Part shown: positions 53,984 through 63,290 of the stretch, piece after piece
How the letters are laid out: each line of letters starts with the position of its first letter
Numbering within the stretch: the first letter of the stretch is position 1
Assembly: GCF_000685805.1 (NCBI RefSeq)
Contig: NZ_JMKP01000002.1
Coordinates: 62,001 to 126,000 of the forward strand
From: Psychrobacter phenylpyruvicus DSM 7000 = NBRC 102152
GTDB taxonomy: Bacteria > Pseudomonadota > Gammaproteobacteria > Pseudomonadales > Moraxellaceae
Direction: 5' to 3'
Length of the DNA: 64,000 nucleotides
The notes under the pieces: generated by a model
What the model saw: only the letters and a program-made list of their open reading frames with translations
Told to the model about the DNA's origin: nothing
The model's database searches: none
Translations under genes and position numbers: made by a program

Positions 53984-55990
53984 TTATTGTTTAGCTGTCC
54001 AGTCTAGCATTGTATCTAGCACGTAACGAGCTTGGTAAGTATTGAAAGGCTGACCAGTCGCAGAGCCATTAATTATCCCAACTACCACATAATCCTGACC
54101 CGACTGACCACGAACATAGCCTGCCATTGAGGTAACATCATTTAAAGTACCGGTCTTAATCCAAGCTCGGCCTATGGCTGCAGAGCTTGGCAGTCTATCG
54201 GCATGTTCTGTGATAGTACCGCTCACGCCCGCGACACCTAAGGAGTTAACATAGGTATCAAAGTTTGGGTGATTGTAAGCAAAGCTAAGTAATTCTGCTA
54301 AATTCTCTGCCGTCACCGTACAGTCGCGACATAAGCCGGAGCCATTGGTCATGACTGGAGGTAAGGTGGTTAAATTGCTTTGCCACCACTGATTAATGGT
54401 AGCCAGTGACTTTAAATAATCAGAGTGCTGAGTCTGCCTAGACTTTATGACCTTAGTGATAGGCTTGGCGTCAGAGTCCTCAGACTTTTGCTGAACCTTA
54501 GTGTACAACGGCAAGGTTAAGGTCACTTGCTCGGTCATCACATTATTTGAATAGTGATTGATGTCATAAATTTGTTGTGACAGCGGTAATGAAGGGTAGC
54601 TGACAAACGGTAGTGGCGAGGACGGTAGCAATGGGAAAGACTGGGTCAGAGCAGAGCCTGCACTCATATCAAAATAGTTGCCAAACCGACCTATTATAGG
54701 ACTTTCTGTATTAATCATTTCTCCTGAGACTGTGTTGCCAAGTCCTAGGAACTTAATATTACCCGATAAAGTATTACCTAGGTTTAGCCATTGGTTTTTT
54801 ATCACGCGTTTGGCAAAGTCTTTGGCATCTGGATAAGCTATATAAAAAGTATGGGTGCCACAGCTTTCTGGTACTTTTTTATTGAACACCAGTCCTGAGT
54901 CTCGCCAAATAGGAGCCAGACTTGATCGAGCCGACGCACATCTTCCGCTAGAGGTATTCGCCAGTATGTCAGGCAGCTCGTAATCTGCCAATCGCGGCTT
55001 GTAATAAAGTTTGGAGAGGCCTTTTTGGCTATCATTTAATAAAGGAACCGCGGTTACCTCTACGGAGCTATAATTAACCAATAGGCCATCAGGGCTGGCG
55101 TTGTAAGGACGCAGAGGATCATTGTCAAATGCTGCAGGGTCTTTAGTTACCCCTTGGAATACTGAACTGTCTAAAATTATGTCGCCTTTGATGTGCTGAA
55201 TGCCTGACTTTTGCACCTGCTCTAATAATTTATTTAAGCGCTGGGTGGTAAGTTTAGGGTCACCACTGCCTTTGATAATTAAGTCACCATATAGGGTATT
55301 GGCTGAGATAAATCCAGTGTGATATACCTGGGTAAACCAAACGAAGTCTGGGCCCAATAAATCCAAAGCGACAAAGGTAGGGATCAGCTTCATGGTGCTG
55401 GCAGGCGTTCGCGGTAGGTCGGCTAAGTGTCTGACTGGGAACTCTATGTTTGTAGCAGACTGTCCTACGAGGGCTGAGCCTGTTACCTCACTACTGGTAG
55501 TAGTGGCTTGAGAGGCAGTTTGATTTGGTAGCGAGCTGGCAGGCGTGGTCGTTGTGGCAGCAGTGCTTTGCTGAGTAGAGGCTTTAGACTCAGTAGTAGT
55601 AACCACAGACTTTAGCAGAGTGCTTGGGGTTTCGGGCGGTAGAGCATCTGGATCAGAAGGCTCCGGTTTCAATACTTTGGCCTGTTCGGGATTAATGGTT
55701 TTGGGTAATCTGCTTTTTTTTGGGGTAGATTGCGCATTGTTATTTGTCCCAGTATTTACCGGCATACCAGTATTCACCGGCATAATAATTAAGCTAATAT
55801 CCTCGGTACTAATCTTAGCGCGATTTAATGCAGATTCTACAGGAGCAGGAAGCTGAGCTTGAGCCCATGGTGATAAACCCAGACACAAACTTAACGCGGC
55901 TGCTATTTTTTTGAAAGGCAGGCTGCTGGTCTGTTTATGAGAATGACAAGAAGTTGCTGCAGTACGGTGTTTGGGGTTAGACAGAGTCAT
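53984..55990 (-). CDS. dacB: D-alanyl-D-alanine carboxypeptidase/endopeptidase (PBP4)
   Basis: Periplasmic class C penicillin-binding protein that trims or cuts peptidoglycan cross-links. At 668 residues it is much longer than E. coli PBP4 (477), mainly because of a Thr/Ser/Pro-rich insert (~70-175) between the signal peptide region and the SxxK motif. Active-site motifs are present: STMK (~197) in PRTPASTMKLIPT, SNN (~478) in HYSNNVMTEQ, and KTGT (~613) in WIKTGTLNDVTSM. An in-frame 18-bp duplication (MPVNTG twice) lies near the N-terminus. Confidence 0.93.
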   Translation of the reverse strand: MTLSNPKHRTAATSCHSHKQTSSLPFKKIAAALSLCLGLSPWAQAQLPAPVESALNRAKISTEDISLIIMPVNTGMPVNTGTNNNAQSTPKKSRLPKTINPEQAKVLKPEPSDPDALPPETPSTLLKSVVTTTESKASTQQSTAATTTTPASSLPNQTASQATTTSSEVTGSALVGQSATNIEFPVRHLADLPRTPASTMKLIPTFVALDLLGPDFVWFTQVYHTGFISANTLYGDLIIKGSGDPKLTTQRLNKLLEQVQKSGIQHIKGDIILDSSVFQGVTKDPAAFDNDPLRPYNASPDGLLVNYSSVEVTAVPLLNDSQKGLSKLYYKPRLADYELPDILANTSSGRCASARSSLAPIWRDSGLVFNKKVPESCGTHTFYIAYPDAKDFAKRVIKNQWLNLGNTLSGNIKFLGLGNTVSGEMINTESPIIGRFGNYFDMSAGSALTQSFPLLPSSPLPFVSYPSLPLSQQIYDINHYSNNVMTEQVTLTLPLYTKVQQKSEDSDAKPITKVIKSRQTQHSDYLKSLATINQWWQSNLTTLPPVMTNGSGLCRDCTVTAENLAELLSFAYNHPNFDTYVNSLGVAGVSGTITEHADRLPSSAAIGRAWIKTGTLNDVTSMAGYVRGQSGQDYVVVGIINGSATGQPFNTYQARYVLDTMLDWTAKQ

Positions 55991-56169
55991 AGTTTTACAA
56001 TCAACGGTTGAGTTTAAGACAGCGAAAATTGGTTTAAATTCGTCATTATAACGGTTCGGGCAGTTAATAAATACAGGGATAAAGACAATTGTCAGCCAAA
56101 GACATTTTAAATCAAAGGTGGGCTAACAAGAGTCATAGGGCTTACAGCAGTATTATATAAGTAATTTGT

Positions 56170-56775
56170 TTATTTAAGATGCAAAAATGCCATAGCGGTC
56201 ATTAAGGCATCATTGTAAGCGTCATGGGCCGCTAACTCCGGTAGCTGCAATTGCTGACTAATGGCACTTAGCTGCTGGGCTTGATGCGAGATGCCTTGAG
56301 TGCGGTTGCCACTGTATCGATTGTACAAGTCGCGTATATCGATAACGGTGTTCGGTAGGGCAGTGCCCATATAGGATTTGGTTATTTGATTCAAAAAACC
56401 TAAATCCAATTGAGGGCAGTAACCCACGATGGGCCTATTGCCGATAAAGGGCAATAAGCTCTGCAGCATCTGCTCATAACTTAAGCCGTTTTCCACGTCT
56501 AGCGGACGTAGGCCATGAATGACTATGGTGTCTTTTTTTGGCATGACAGGGGGACGGCAAATTAAGTGGAGGCCCTGACCGCTTTGTATTTGTGAGCCAT
56601 TGATATGAATGGCGGCGATAGACAGCAGATGATCTTTTTTTGGATTCAATCCAGTCATTTCGCAATCAATGGCAACCCATTGGTTGGGCGGTGGTGGCTG
56701 AAACATGGCCTTAAGTTCAGGTCGAGTTAACTGCTTTAGATACCAAGCGGACTTTAGCTGCTGTACTAGGTTCAT
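56170..56775 (-). CDS. DnaQ-like 3'-5' exonuclease
   Basis: A 201-residue exonuclease of the DEDD superfamily. Exo I is in WVAIDCEMTGLNPKKDHLLS (~34-53) with its Asp and Glu; Exo II in IVGYCPQLDLGFLNQI; Exo III in HDAYNDALMTAMAF (HxxxxD type). I prefer ATG 56775 over TTG 56799, since AAGGGCGGG precedes it. It starts 16 bases after the stop of the cNMP/CBS/DUF294 gene, so they are surely cotranscribed. This pair is common in Pseudomonas and relatives. Its DNA or RNA substrate is unknown. Confidence 0.88.
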   Translation of the reverse strand: MNLVQQLKSAWYLKQLTRPELKAMFQPPPPNQWVAIDCEMTGLNPKKDHLLSIAAIHINGSQIQSGQGLHLICRPPVMPKKDTIVIHGLRPLDVENGLSYEQMLQSLLPFIGNRPIVGYCPQLDLGFLNQITKSYMGTALPNTVIDIRDLYNRYSGNRTQGISHQAQQLSAISQQLQLPELAAHDAYNDALMTAMAFLHLK

Positions 56776-56791
56776 AATTCCCGCCCTTAGG

Positions 56792-58792
56792 TTAAGCAAT
56801 ATCTAATTGATAGCGTTGACGCAGTTCATTTTTGAAGCTTTTTACTACGTTGAGACACTCTTTTAATAAGTCTCTTTCTAGCGCAGATAACATGGCAGGG
56901 TCTACTTCTCGAGCCAGTTTGTTATCAGTAGCAAGTGCAATATCTAGCCGCCTCGCCATAAAGAACTCTAACGTCTCGTTTAAGGTTTCTGCCCGCTTAT
57001 GAGTAATAACGCCTAGGCGAGCCAGTTGTTGCAGTCGAGCCTTGGTACTGGTGGCCTCAAAGATATCATTCTCTAAGGCTAAGGCACGAATACCGTGTAC
57101 TAAAGGGAAGATCCCCGCTTTTTTTAGGTCAATGTCTTGTGGCATGGGTTTACCGATTAAAGGCACAAATTTTTTCCACCACTGATTAATCTCACCAAAC
57201 TGCAAAGCGGCTTGGGCGAAGCTGCGCACAAACATAGGATCGGCACTGCGATGAGCGACTTGTAGATGTTTGCGCAGGCCCTCAAGCAGACGCTCATCAC
57301 CGCAAACGTATGAGGCGTCTAATAATGATGAGAGCCAAATAGCATGCTCTGGCTCTTTTTGACTAAACCAGGTGGATACCTCAGATTTGAATCGGTTTAG
57401 GGGCTGTCGCCACAAGGGGTTGTTCATCATGATGTGACCCTCACACAGAGGATATCCCATGTCTGCTAGCGCTTGGTTAAAGGTCTGTGCATAGTCAGCA
57501 AGGTTAGGATCACTAAAGCCATTACGAATAATGAGCGCGTTATCTTGGTCTGTACGCATGATTTGTTCACCGCGACCCTCAGAGCCCATGACGATAATAC
57601 AAGTATTTTCATAGACCATATCTGGCACGATTAAGCGCCATAGCTTGGCAAAAACGTGCGCATTTAACGCCTGTACAATGCGGCTAATCACCCCAATTTT
57701 GATGCCATTGTTGTGCTGGGTACGAATGTATTGACCGATAGATTCAACTGGCTGTTTTAGACCTTCGATACTATTGGCCTGCTCAATTTGTAACGACAAG
57801 AGCTGTGAGTGATGACTCAAAAAAGCCAATAAGTCACTTTGACCTAGCACTCCGATAACCTCCTCGTTTTCATCCAAAACGGGAAGACGGTGTACTCGGT
57901 AGCGAATCATGGTCAATAACGCTTCGCTAATATCTTGTTGATGAGAAATAGTGTGCAGTTTAAATTTGGCATAGTCTCGGCACAGCGTTGTGCTCATATC
58001 TACTTGCTCACTTACAGCACGGCAGATGTCTGCATCGGTTAATATACCGAGGTTGCTTTGATGGCTACGGGTAGGGTGACGCTCTACGGTAGGACTACGC
58101 TTTATCAACACATGCTTCAAGCCTGCCTTAGTCATGGTCATTGCCGCTTCAAACAAAGTGGCTGTCTCTGAGATGGTATGCACCTCCAGCATTCGAATGG
58201 CAGTGACCGGTTGCAGCATCAATTGCTGCGACTCAGCTTGGCTACCTGCCATAGAGCTGCTCAAGGAGTGATCAGGGTGGTGAGAAGCTGTACTGTTCAG
58301 GCTTCGCTCACTGTAAGCTTGCATGCGCTCAGCCAACTCGCCGCTCAGTAGCTTGCGGATATGACGGTTTTGTAGCGACAGCTTATCGATGGCCTCAGAG
58401 TCTACCTGTAGTAATAAACTGTCTTCTAGTGCGTGATAGCTATAAGTATTATGGGCTTGAGCTTGAGGTTGGGCTTGGGCTTGAAAGATGCTTGGAGAGG
58501 GGTCAGAGCTTGTCTGCTCGTTATCTGACATTAAGCCAAAATCGTTTGTTGGCTGCTTTCGAGCATCAAACCAGTCATTACTAAAGTTGGTAGCGGCAAA
58601 GTCATGTAGCTCATCTCCATTAAGCGTTTGTTGGATGCGTCCCTTTAAAACCACATAAAAGTAATTATGGTCCTCAGCAGTTAAGGCTTCGTTTTTGGCC
58701 AAATAGCGAATTTGAGTTTGCTTTTTGATAGTTTCACGTTCGCTTGAGCTTAAAACGTCAAAAGGAGGCTGGGTAAAGTCTAGCCTTGTCAT
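56792..58792 (-). CDS. Cyclic nucleotide-binding/CBS/DUF294 nucleotidyltransferase-like protein
   Basis: A 666-residue signalling protein. Order of domains: an N-terminal cNMP-binding-like fold (~1-150, with a Gln/Ala-rich insert QAQAQPQAQAH); two CBS domains (~195-330, VLIKRSPTVE, LGILTDADICRAVSE, EEVIGVLGQSDLLAFL); a nucleotidyltransferase core with IVMGSEGRGEQIMRTDQDNA (~396-415); and a DUF294 C-terminal domain. The nucleotidyltransferase region resembles that of GlnD. Ligands are unknown, likely adenine nucleotides. AGGGAG lies before the ATG. Confidence 0.9.
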   Translation of the reverse strand: MTRLDFTQPPFDVLSSSERETIKKQTQIRYLAKNEALTAEDHNYFYVVLKGRIQQTLNGDELHDFAATNFSNDWFDARKQPTNDFGLMSDNEQTSSDPSPSIFQAQAQPQAQAHNTYSYHALEDSLLLQVDSEAIDKLSLQNRHIRKLLSGELAERMQAYSERSLNSTASHHPDHSLSSSMAGSQAESQQLMLQPVTAIRMLEVHTISETATLFEAAMTMTKAGLKHVLIKRSPTVERHPTRSHQSNLGILTDADICRAVSEQVDMSTTLCRDYAKFKLHTISHQQDISEALLTMIRYRVHRLPVLDENEEVIGVLGQSDLLAFLSHHSQLLSLQIEQANSIEGLKQPVESIGQYIRTQHNNGIKIGVISRIVQALNAHVFAKLWRLIVPDMVYENTCIIVMGSEGRGEQIMRTDQDNALIIRNGFSDPNLADYAQTFNQALADMGYPLCEGHIMMNNPLWRQPLNRFKSEVSTWFSQKEPEHAIWLSSLLDASYVCGDERLLEGLRKHLQVAHRSADPMFVRSFAQAALQFGEINQWWKKFVPLIGKPMPQDIDLKKAGIFPLVHGIRALALENDIFEATSTKARLQQLARLGVITHKRAETLNETLEFFMARRLDIALATDNKLAREVDPAMLSALERDLLKECLNVVKSFKNELRQRYQLDIA

Positions 58793-58889
58793 AAACCACT
58801 CCCTGGTTATGTTTTTGTTTAGTTGTAATTGTAATCGTTTGGGTTTTAATTGTGCAGTAAATAGTTTTAGTAATATTCAAAGTAAAGGA

Positions 58890-60113
58890 TTAGCTAAGCA
58901 GTGCCTTGATACGAGTTATGGCTTCCTGGCTTTCCTCGACACTGGCTACCAAAGCCAATCTGACGAAGCCTTTACCCGGATTGATACCATTAACTTCTCG
59001 CGATAAATAGCGACCGGCCAAAGCGTGAATGTTCACTTTTTCAAATAAAGCCTTCACAAAAGTCTCATCATCCGGCTCGCCTCGCTCATCTGTAAATTGC
59101 TCGGGGACTTGCACCCAAAAGTAAAAGCCAGCATCTGGTTTATTAAGCTTTAGAAGCTCTCCAAGCTCACTCATCCATAAGTCGAACTTTTGGGCATAAA
59201 GCTGTCGGTTGTTTTCAACATGAGCTTCATCTTGCCAAGCAGCAATAGAGGCCAGCTGATGGTGAATCGGCAGGGCGCAGCCTTGATAAGTACGGTATTG
59301 AAGGTAAGGTTTGAGTAGGTCAGCATCACCCGCCACAAAGCCGGAGCGTAGTCCTGGTAAGTTTGAGCGCTTCGATAATGAGTGAAAAACCACACAGTTT
59401 TTATAGTCGTGGCGACCGATATTGGCACAGGCCTGTAGCAGACCTATCGGCGCCGTATCAAAATACAGCTCGCTATAACACTCATCACTGGCAATGATAA
59501 AGTCATGCTGATCAGACAACTCAATTAATGCCTGCCAGTCAGCTTCACTAAATATGGCTCCAGTAGGATTGTTAGGACTACAGACGAAGACAATTTGGGT
59601 GCGTTGCCATATCTCACTGGGTACAGAGCGATAATCGCCTTTAAAATCATTGTCAGCATTACACGCGACGAAATAAGGTTCTGCCCCGGCTAATAAAGTG
59701 GCCCCCTCATAGATTTGATAAAAAGGATTGGGCATGACTACCAAAGGTTTGTCACTGCTGCTTGTTGCTTTAGAGTTATCAATAGCCGCTTGTACAAAGC
59801 TAAATAAAGCTTCACGAGTGCCCATAACTGGGATAATCTGTGAGTCGACATCAATGTTTGATAACTTAAAGCGGCGGCTTAACCACTGAGCAATGGCTTG
59901 ACGCAGTTCAGGTAGCCCATTAGTACTAGGGTAATTCTGTACTCTGTTTAGATTCTCAGCCAGTACATCTAACACAAATGCAGGGGGCTGATGCTTTGGC
60001 TCACCGATACCTAACTTAATGGTCTCATACTCACTGGCAGGCGTTGAGTCAGCTAAAAGTGTGGCCATTTTGGCAAAAGGGTAAGGGTGTAGTAGCTCTA
60101 ATTTGGGGTTCAT
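58890..60113 (-). CDS. dapC: Succinyldiaminopimelate transaminase DapC
   Basis: PLP enzyme of the succinylase branch of lysine and diaminopimelate synthesis, which feeds peptidoglycan. The 407-residue class I aminotransferase starts MNPKLELLHPYPFAKMATLL, a DapC signature. The PLP Lys is in VVFHSLSKRSNLPGLRSGF (~K243), with CSPNNPTGAIFSEADW and ASDECYSELYFD upstream. Order map-glnD-dapC on the same strand supports the name. The related ArgD can share this activity in some species. Confidence 0.93.
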   Translation of the reverse strand: MNPKLELLHPYPFAKMATLLADSTPASEYETIKLGIGEPKHQPPAFVLDVLAENLNRVQNYPSTNGLPELRQAIAQWLSRRFKLSNIDVDSQIIPVMGTREALFSFVQAAIDNSKATSSSDKPLVVMPNPFYQIYEGATLLAGAEPYFVACNADNDFKGDYRSVPSEIWQRTQIVFVCSPNNPTGAIFSEADWQALIELSDQHDFIIASDECYSELYFDTAPIGLLQACANIGRHDYKNCVVFHSLSKRSNLPGLRSGFVAGDADLLKPYLQYRTYQGCALPIHHQLASIAAWQDEAHVENNRQLYAQKFDLWMSELGELLKLNKPDAGFYFWVQVPEQFTDERGEPDDETFVKALFEKVNIHALAGRYLSREVNGINPGKGFVRLALVASVEESQEAITRIKALLS

Positions 60114-60149
60114 GGTCAGCCTTTTATTAATGTCGTTACTTGAACAGCT

Positions 60150-60221
60150 ATTTTAACTATCTAATTATTTTAACTATCTAATAAGATTATGTGAGCGCTC
60201 TAATAAGGTTATGTGAGCGCT
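60150..60221. repeat. Two adjacent tandem duplications (17-bp x2, 22-bp x2)
   Basis: ATTTTAACTATCTAATT at 60150-60166 recurs at 60167-60183 with one or two changes. CTAATAAGATTATGTGAGCG with CT at 60178-60199 recurs at 60200-60221 with one change. They lie in the 206-bp spacer between dapC and glnD. Confidence 0.85.
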
Positions 60222-60319
60222 ATGGGTGGTGGACAGTGTCCAAGCTCAATAGTTTCAAGGTCAGAATTTACTACAATTTTCCACCTTGTTTTTAGCGCTT
60301 CTGTTTTATCTTTAACGCT

Positions 60320-63019
60320 TTAGTTATTTGGGGTTAGCGCTTCAATTAAAGCGTTTTTTAATCGTTGTAGCTTGGCCTCACTGAGCATGGCATCGCCAAT
60401 ATCACTGATGTAAAACATATCCTCAGCACGCTCTCCTAAGGTTGTAATTCGAGCAGCATGGACCTCGATACCTTCATTTAAGAAGATCTGTCCGATACGG
60501 GCCAGTAACCCAGGTTGATCAAGCGTGGTCAGGCTCATTACATGCTGGCGACTCGCTTCATTATAGTGAAAGTCAATAGTGGTAGGCACTTGGAAATTCT
60601 TTAGTCGGCGGGGTAGACGCTTTTGTACCAGCTTTGGACTCTCTGGATTTTTGAATGCTTCAATCAGGCGCCGGCTTAACTCTTTGCGCGACTCAGGATC
60701 GGTTAACAAAGTGCCATGACGGTCTAGTAAAACATAAGAATCTAAAGCAAAGTCACGAGTAGCAGTAATGATTCTAGCGTCTAATACATCCAAGTTCATC
60801 TGATCAAAGACAGCCATGGTTACCGCAAATAGATTGGCTTGATTTTGGGTATAAATAAAGATTTGTACCGCATCAAGCGCTAATTCTCTATGTTCACGAA
60901 GTACAATCAGTGGCTCACTGCTAGCATCTGAAGCTTTACCAATTGGCGGGTGATTCAAAATAGCTTCAGTATGCCACATGATGGCTTCAGGAATCTCTCG
61001 CAAGAAATACTCATCGCCTAGCTCATCCCATAGTGCCAACACCTCCTCTCTATTCATATGCTGATTGTCTACTTTATCTAGCATGGCTAATGCTTGCTGC
61101 CGGGTGGTGGCAATCATGTCTTGACGGTTGGTTGGGGCGTCTAAATCTGCGCGTAAAATTCGGCGGGTCTGGGTATAAAGCTGCTTCATTAGGCTGGCAC
61201 GCCAACTGTTCCAAAGCTGAGGATTAGTCGCATTCATATCAGCGACCGTCAACACGTATAAGTGGTTTAAATGAGTAACGTTACCCACAGTATTGGCAAA
61301 CTTAGTGACCACCTCAGGATCAGAGATGTCTTGCTTTTGGGCAGTCATCGACATCAATAAGTGATATCGGGTTAACCAACCGATTAGCTTGGCATCGGCC
61401 TCACTCATACCGTGATTTAAACAAAACTCAATGGCTTCAATCTCACCCAGTTCACTATGATCCCCGCCGCGACCTTTGGCAATATCATGAAAAATAGCGG
61501 CTAATATGATGATCTCTTTGCGCTCGATACGTTTATAAATTGAGCCCACTAAGCCAAAGTCGTCCTTATATTTAGGGTCGGTAAAGCGGTGCAGCATACG
61601 AACCAAAAGTAAGATGTGAGCATCTACCGTGTAACGATGAAATAAATCGTACTGCATTAATCCCACTAAGTTGGCGAACTGAGGTAAATAATTGGGTAAT
61701 ACCCCATAGCGTTTCATAATACGCAGACGCTGATACAAGTAGTTTTGCTCTTTGAGGTTGGCCAAAAACAGCTGTTTATGTAGCTCATTATCGCGGTAAT
61801 TTTGATCAATACCTCGAGCAGCAATTTTTAATGCCCGTAGAGTGCGAGTGCGAATATTCTTAATGCCTTGCTGGCCCATCAATAAGAACATCTCTAAGAT
61901 GGCTTCAGGATGCTGAGCAAAGACATGGTGATGAGCGATACCGATTTGATCGCCTACTTGATTAAAACGAGCATTTAACACAGTTTTTTTGGGACGCTCT
62001 GACTCAGGAAGACGGGCTTCAATCAGGGTTTCATAATAATGGGAGGTGAGCATTTCAGAGAGTGTTGAAATCTGCATCGCGCATCTATAATAGTCGCGCA
62101 TGAAGCTTTCAACAGCGGCATTAGGCTCGTCTTCTGCAGTTTGTTCATAACCCATACGCTCGGCAATATCACGTTGATAATCAAACAGCAGTTTGTTTTC
62201 ATTACGGCCGGTTAAGTGATGTAGATGATGACGGATAAGCCATAAGAAGTCTTCGGCAAACATCAGTTCATCAAATTCTCTTTCGGTTAAGAACTCTTGC
62301 GGTACTAAGTCATAAAGCTTGCCGATTCTAAAATAACGCTTGGTTATCCAGCCAATGGTATGGATATCACGTAGGCCACCGGGGGATTTTTTGATATCCG
62401 GTTCTAGGTTGTATTCAGTGCCGTTATGACGCAGATGACGGGCACGAGCTTCGGCCATTTTTGCGTCATAAAAGTCTTTTTGCGACCATAATTGTTGCAC
62501 AATATCATTAGGAACATGACTTAGACTTTCATTGCCGGCCAACAGACGGGCTTCGAGCAGGTTAGTGGCAACGGTGATATCTGTGGCCACTTCTGCGCAG
62601 TCTTGTACGCTACGTACCGACAATCCCGGCTCAATACCTATGTCCCATAGTCTGGCTACAAAGGCATCTACTTTTTTATTGTCCTCATCATTTAAAGTGT
62701 CAGGAGACAGCAATAAAATATCCACATCTGAGTAGGGGGAAAGCTCGCCACGCCCATAGCCACCGACTGCAAACAATGCCAAATCAGTTTGTTGTAACTC
62801 ATGCAGTTTGAACAGTTCAATAAGCAGGCTATCTATTGCTTCAGCACGTGCCTCAACCAAACTTCTTATATCCACTCCCTTAGCGAGTGCAGCTGAGATG
62901 TCCTCTTCAATCTGATTTAACCAGTCAGGTATGCCCAGGTTTCTAGCCTGGGTAGAGGAGACATTCGATAAGTCGGGTAACTCAGTAATTAAAGTGTCGA
63001 TTGAGTCGGGAATAAACAT
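60320..63019 (-). CDS. glnD: Bifunctional [protein-PII] uridylyltransferase/uridylyl-removing enzyme
   Basis: Senses glutamine and modifies PII proteins. The 899-residue protein starts best at ATG 63019, with TTGGA upstream; a TTG at 63031 is possible. The nucleotidyltransferase site is VGGYGRGELSPYSDVDILLL (~88-107), the HD domain for deuridylylation is around IILAAIFHDIAKGRGGDHSE (~505), and two ACT domains end the protein (VQIFIYTQNQANLFAVTMAV; QHVMSLTTLDQPGLLARIGQ). It is placed between map and dapC. A five-unit 17-bp array lies directly upstream. Confidence 0.97.
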   Translation of the reverse strand: MFIPDSIDTLITELPDLSNVSSTQARNLGIPDWLNQIEEDISAALAKGVDIRSLVEARAEAIDSLLIELFKLHELQQTDLALFAVGGYGRGELSPYSDVDILLLSPDTLNDEDNKKVDAFVARLWDIGIEPGLSVRSVQDCAEVATDITVATNLLEARLLAGNESLSHVPNDIVQQLWSQKDFYDAKMAEARARHLRHNGTEYNLEPDIKKSPGGLRDIHTIGWITKRYFRIGKLYDLVPQEFLTEREFDELMFAEDFLWLIRHHLHHLTGRNENKLLFDYQRDIAERMGYEQTAEDEPNAAVESFMRDYYRCAMQISTLSEMLTSHYYETLIEARLPESERPKKTVLNARFNQVGDQIGIAHHHVFAQHPEAILEMFLLMGQQGIKNIRTRTLRALKIAARGIDQNYRDNELHKQLFLANLKEQNYLYQRLRIMKRYGVLPNYLPQFANLVGLMQYDLFHRYTVDAHILLLVRMLHRFTDPKYKDDFGLVGSIYKRIERKEIIILAAIFHDIAKGRGGDHSELGEIEAIEFCLNHGMSEADAKLIGWLTRYHLLMSMTAQKQDISDPEVVTKFANTVGNVTHLNHLYVLTVADMNATNPQLWNSWRASLMKQLYTQTRRILRADLDAPTNRQDMIATTRQQALAMLDKVDNQHMNREEVLALWDELGDEYFLREIPEAIMWHTEAILNHPPIGKASDASSEPLIVLREHRELALDAVQIFIYTQNQANLFAVTMAVFDQMNLDVLDARIITATRDFALDSYVLLDRHGTLLTDPESRKELSRRLIEAFKNPESPKLVQKRLPRRLKNFQVPTTIDFHYNEASRQHVMSLTTLDQPGLLARIGQIFLNEGIEVHAARITTLGERAEDMFYISDIGDAMLSEAKLQRLKNALIEALTPNN

Positions 63020-63060
63020 GTTGGAATCCAAGCAAGGTCTGTGGGGTGGGGCTATTTACT

Positions 63061-63145
63061 TTACAAAACGGTTTAATTTATAAAATGGCTTACTTCATAA
63101 AGTGACTTATTTTATAAAGAGGTTTGGTTTATAAAACAGCTCAGT
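63061..63145. repeat. Five 17-bp imperfect tandem repeats upstream of glnD
   Basis: Units begin at 63061, 63078, 63095, 63112 and 63129, period exactly 17. Consensus TTATAAARnGGYTTAnT, with a sixth partial unit TTATA at 63146. They lie 42-126 bases upstream of the glnD ATG, on its promoter or leader side. Confidence 0.85.
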
Positions 63146-63254
63146 TTATATCCACCATTTATAGCATTATTGTTGTAAAAAGCAGGCCACAATTAAGAGC
63201 TACTTAATTTATACAGTATAGAGCCATGTTAATAAGATTTGCATCATTTTTGCC

Positions 63255-63280
63255 AAAAAAAAGACTGCCTAAGCAGTCTT
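63255..63280 (-). terminator. Terminator of map
   Basis: The stem AAGACTGC / GCAGTCTT (63261-63280) with a CTAA loop has eight A on its left, giving a U-run for the minus strand. It starts 11 bases after the map stop. Confidence 0.88.
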
Positions 63281-63290
63281 CTTTATTAAA

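Noticed and set aside
63061-63145. 17-bp array considered as a CRISPR
   Set aside because: Units are directly adjacent with no unique spacers and no cas genes are present.
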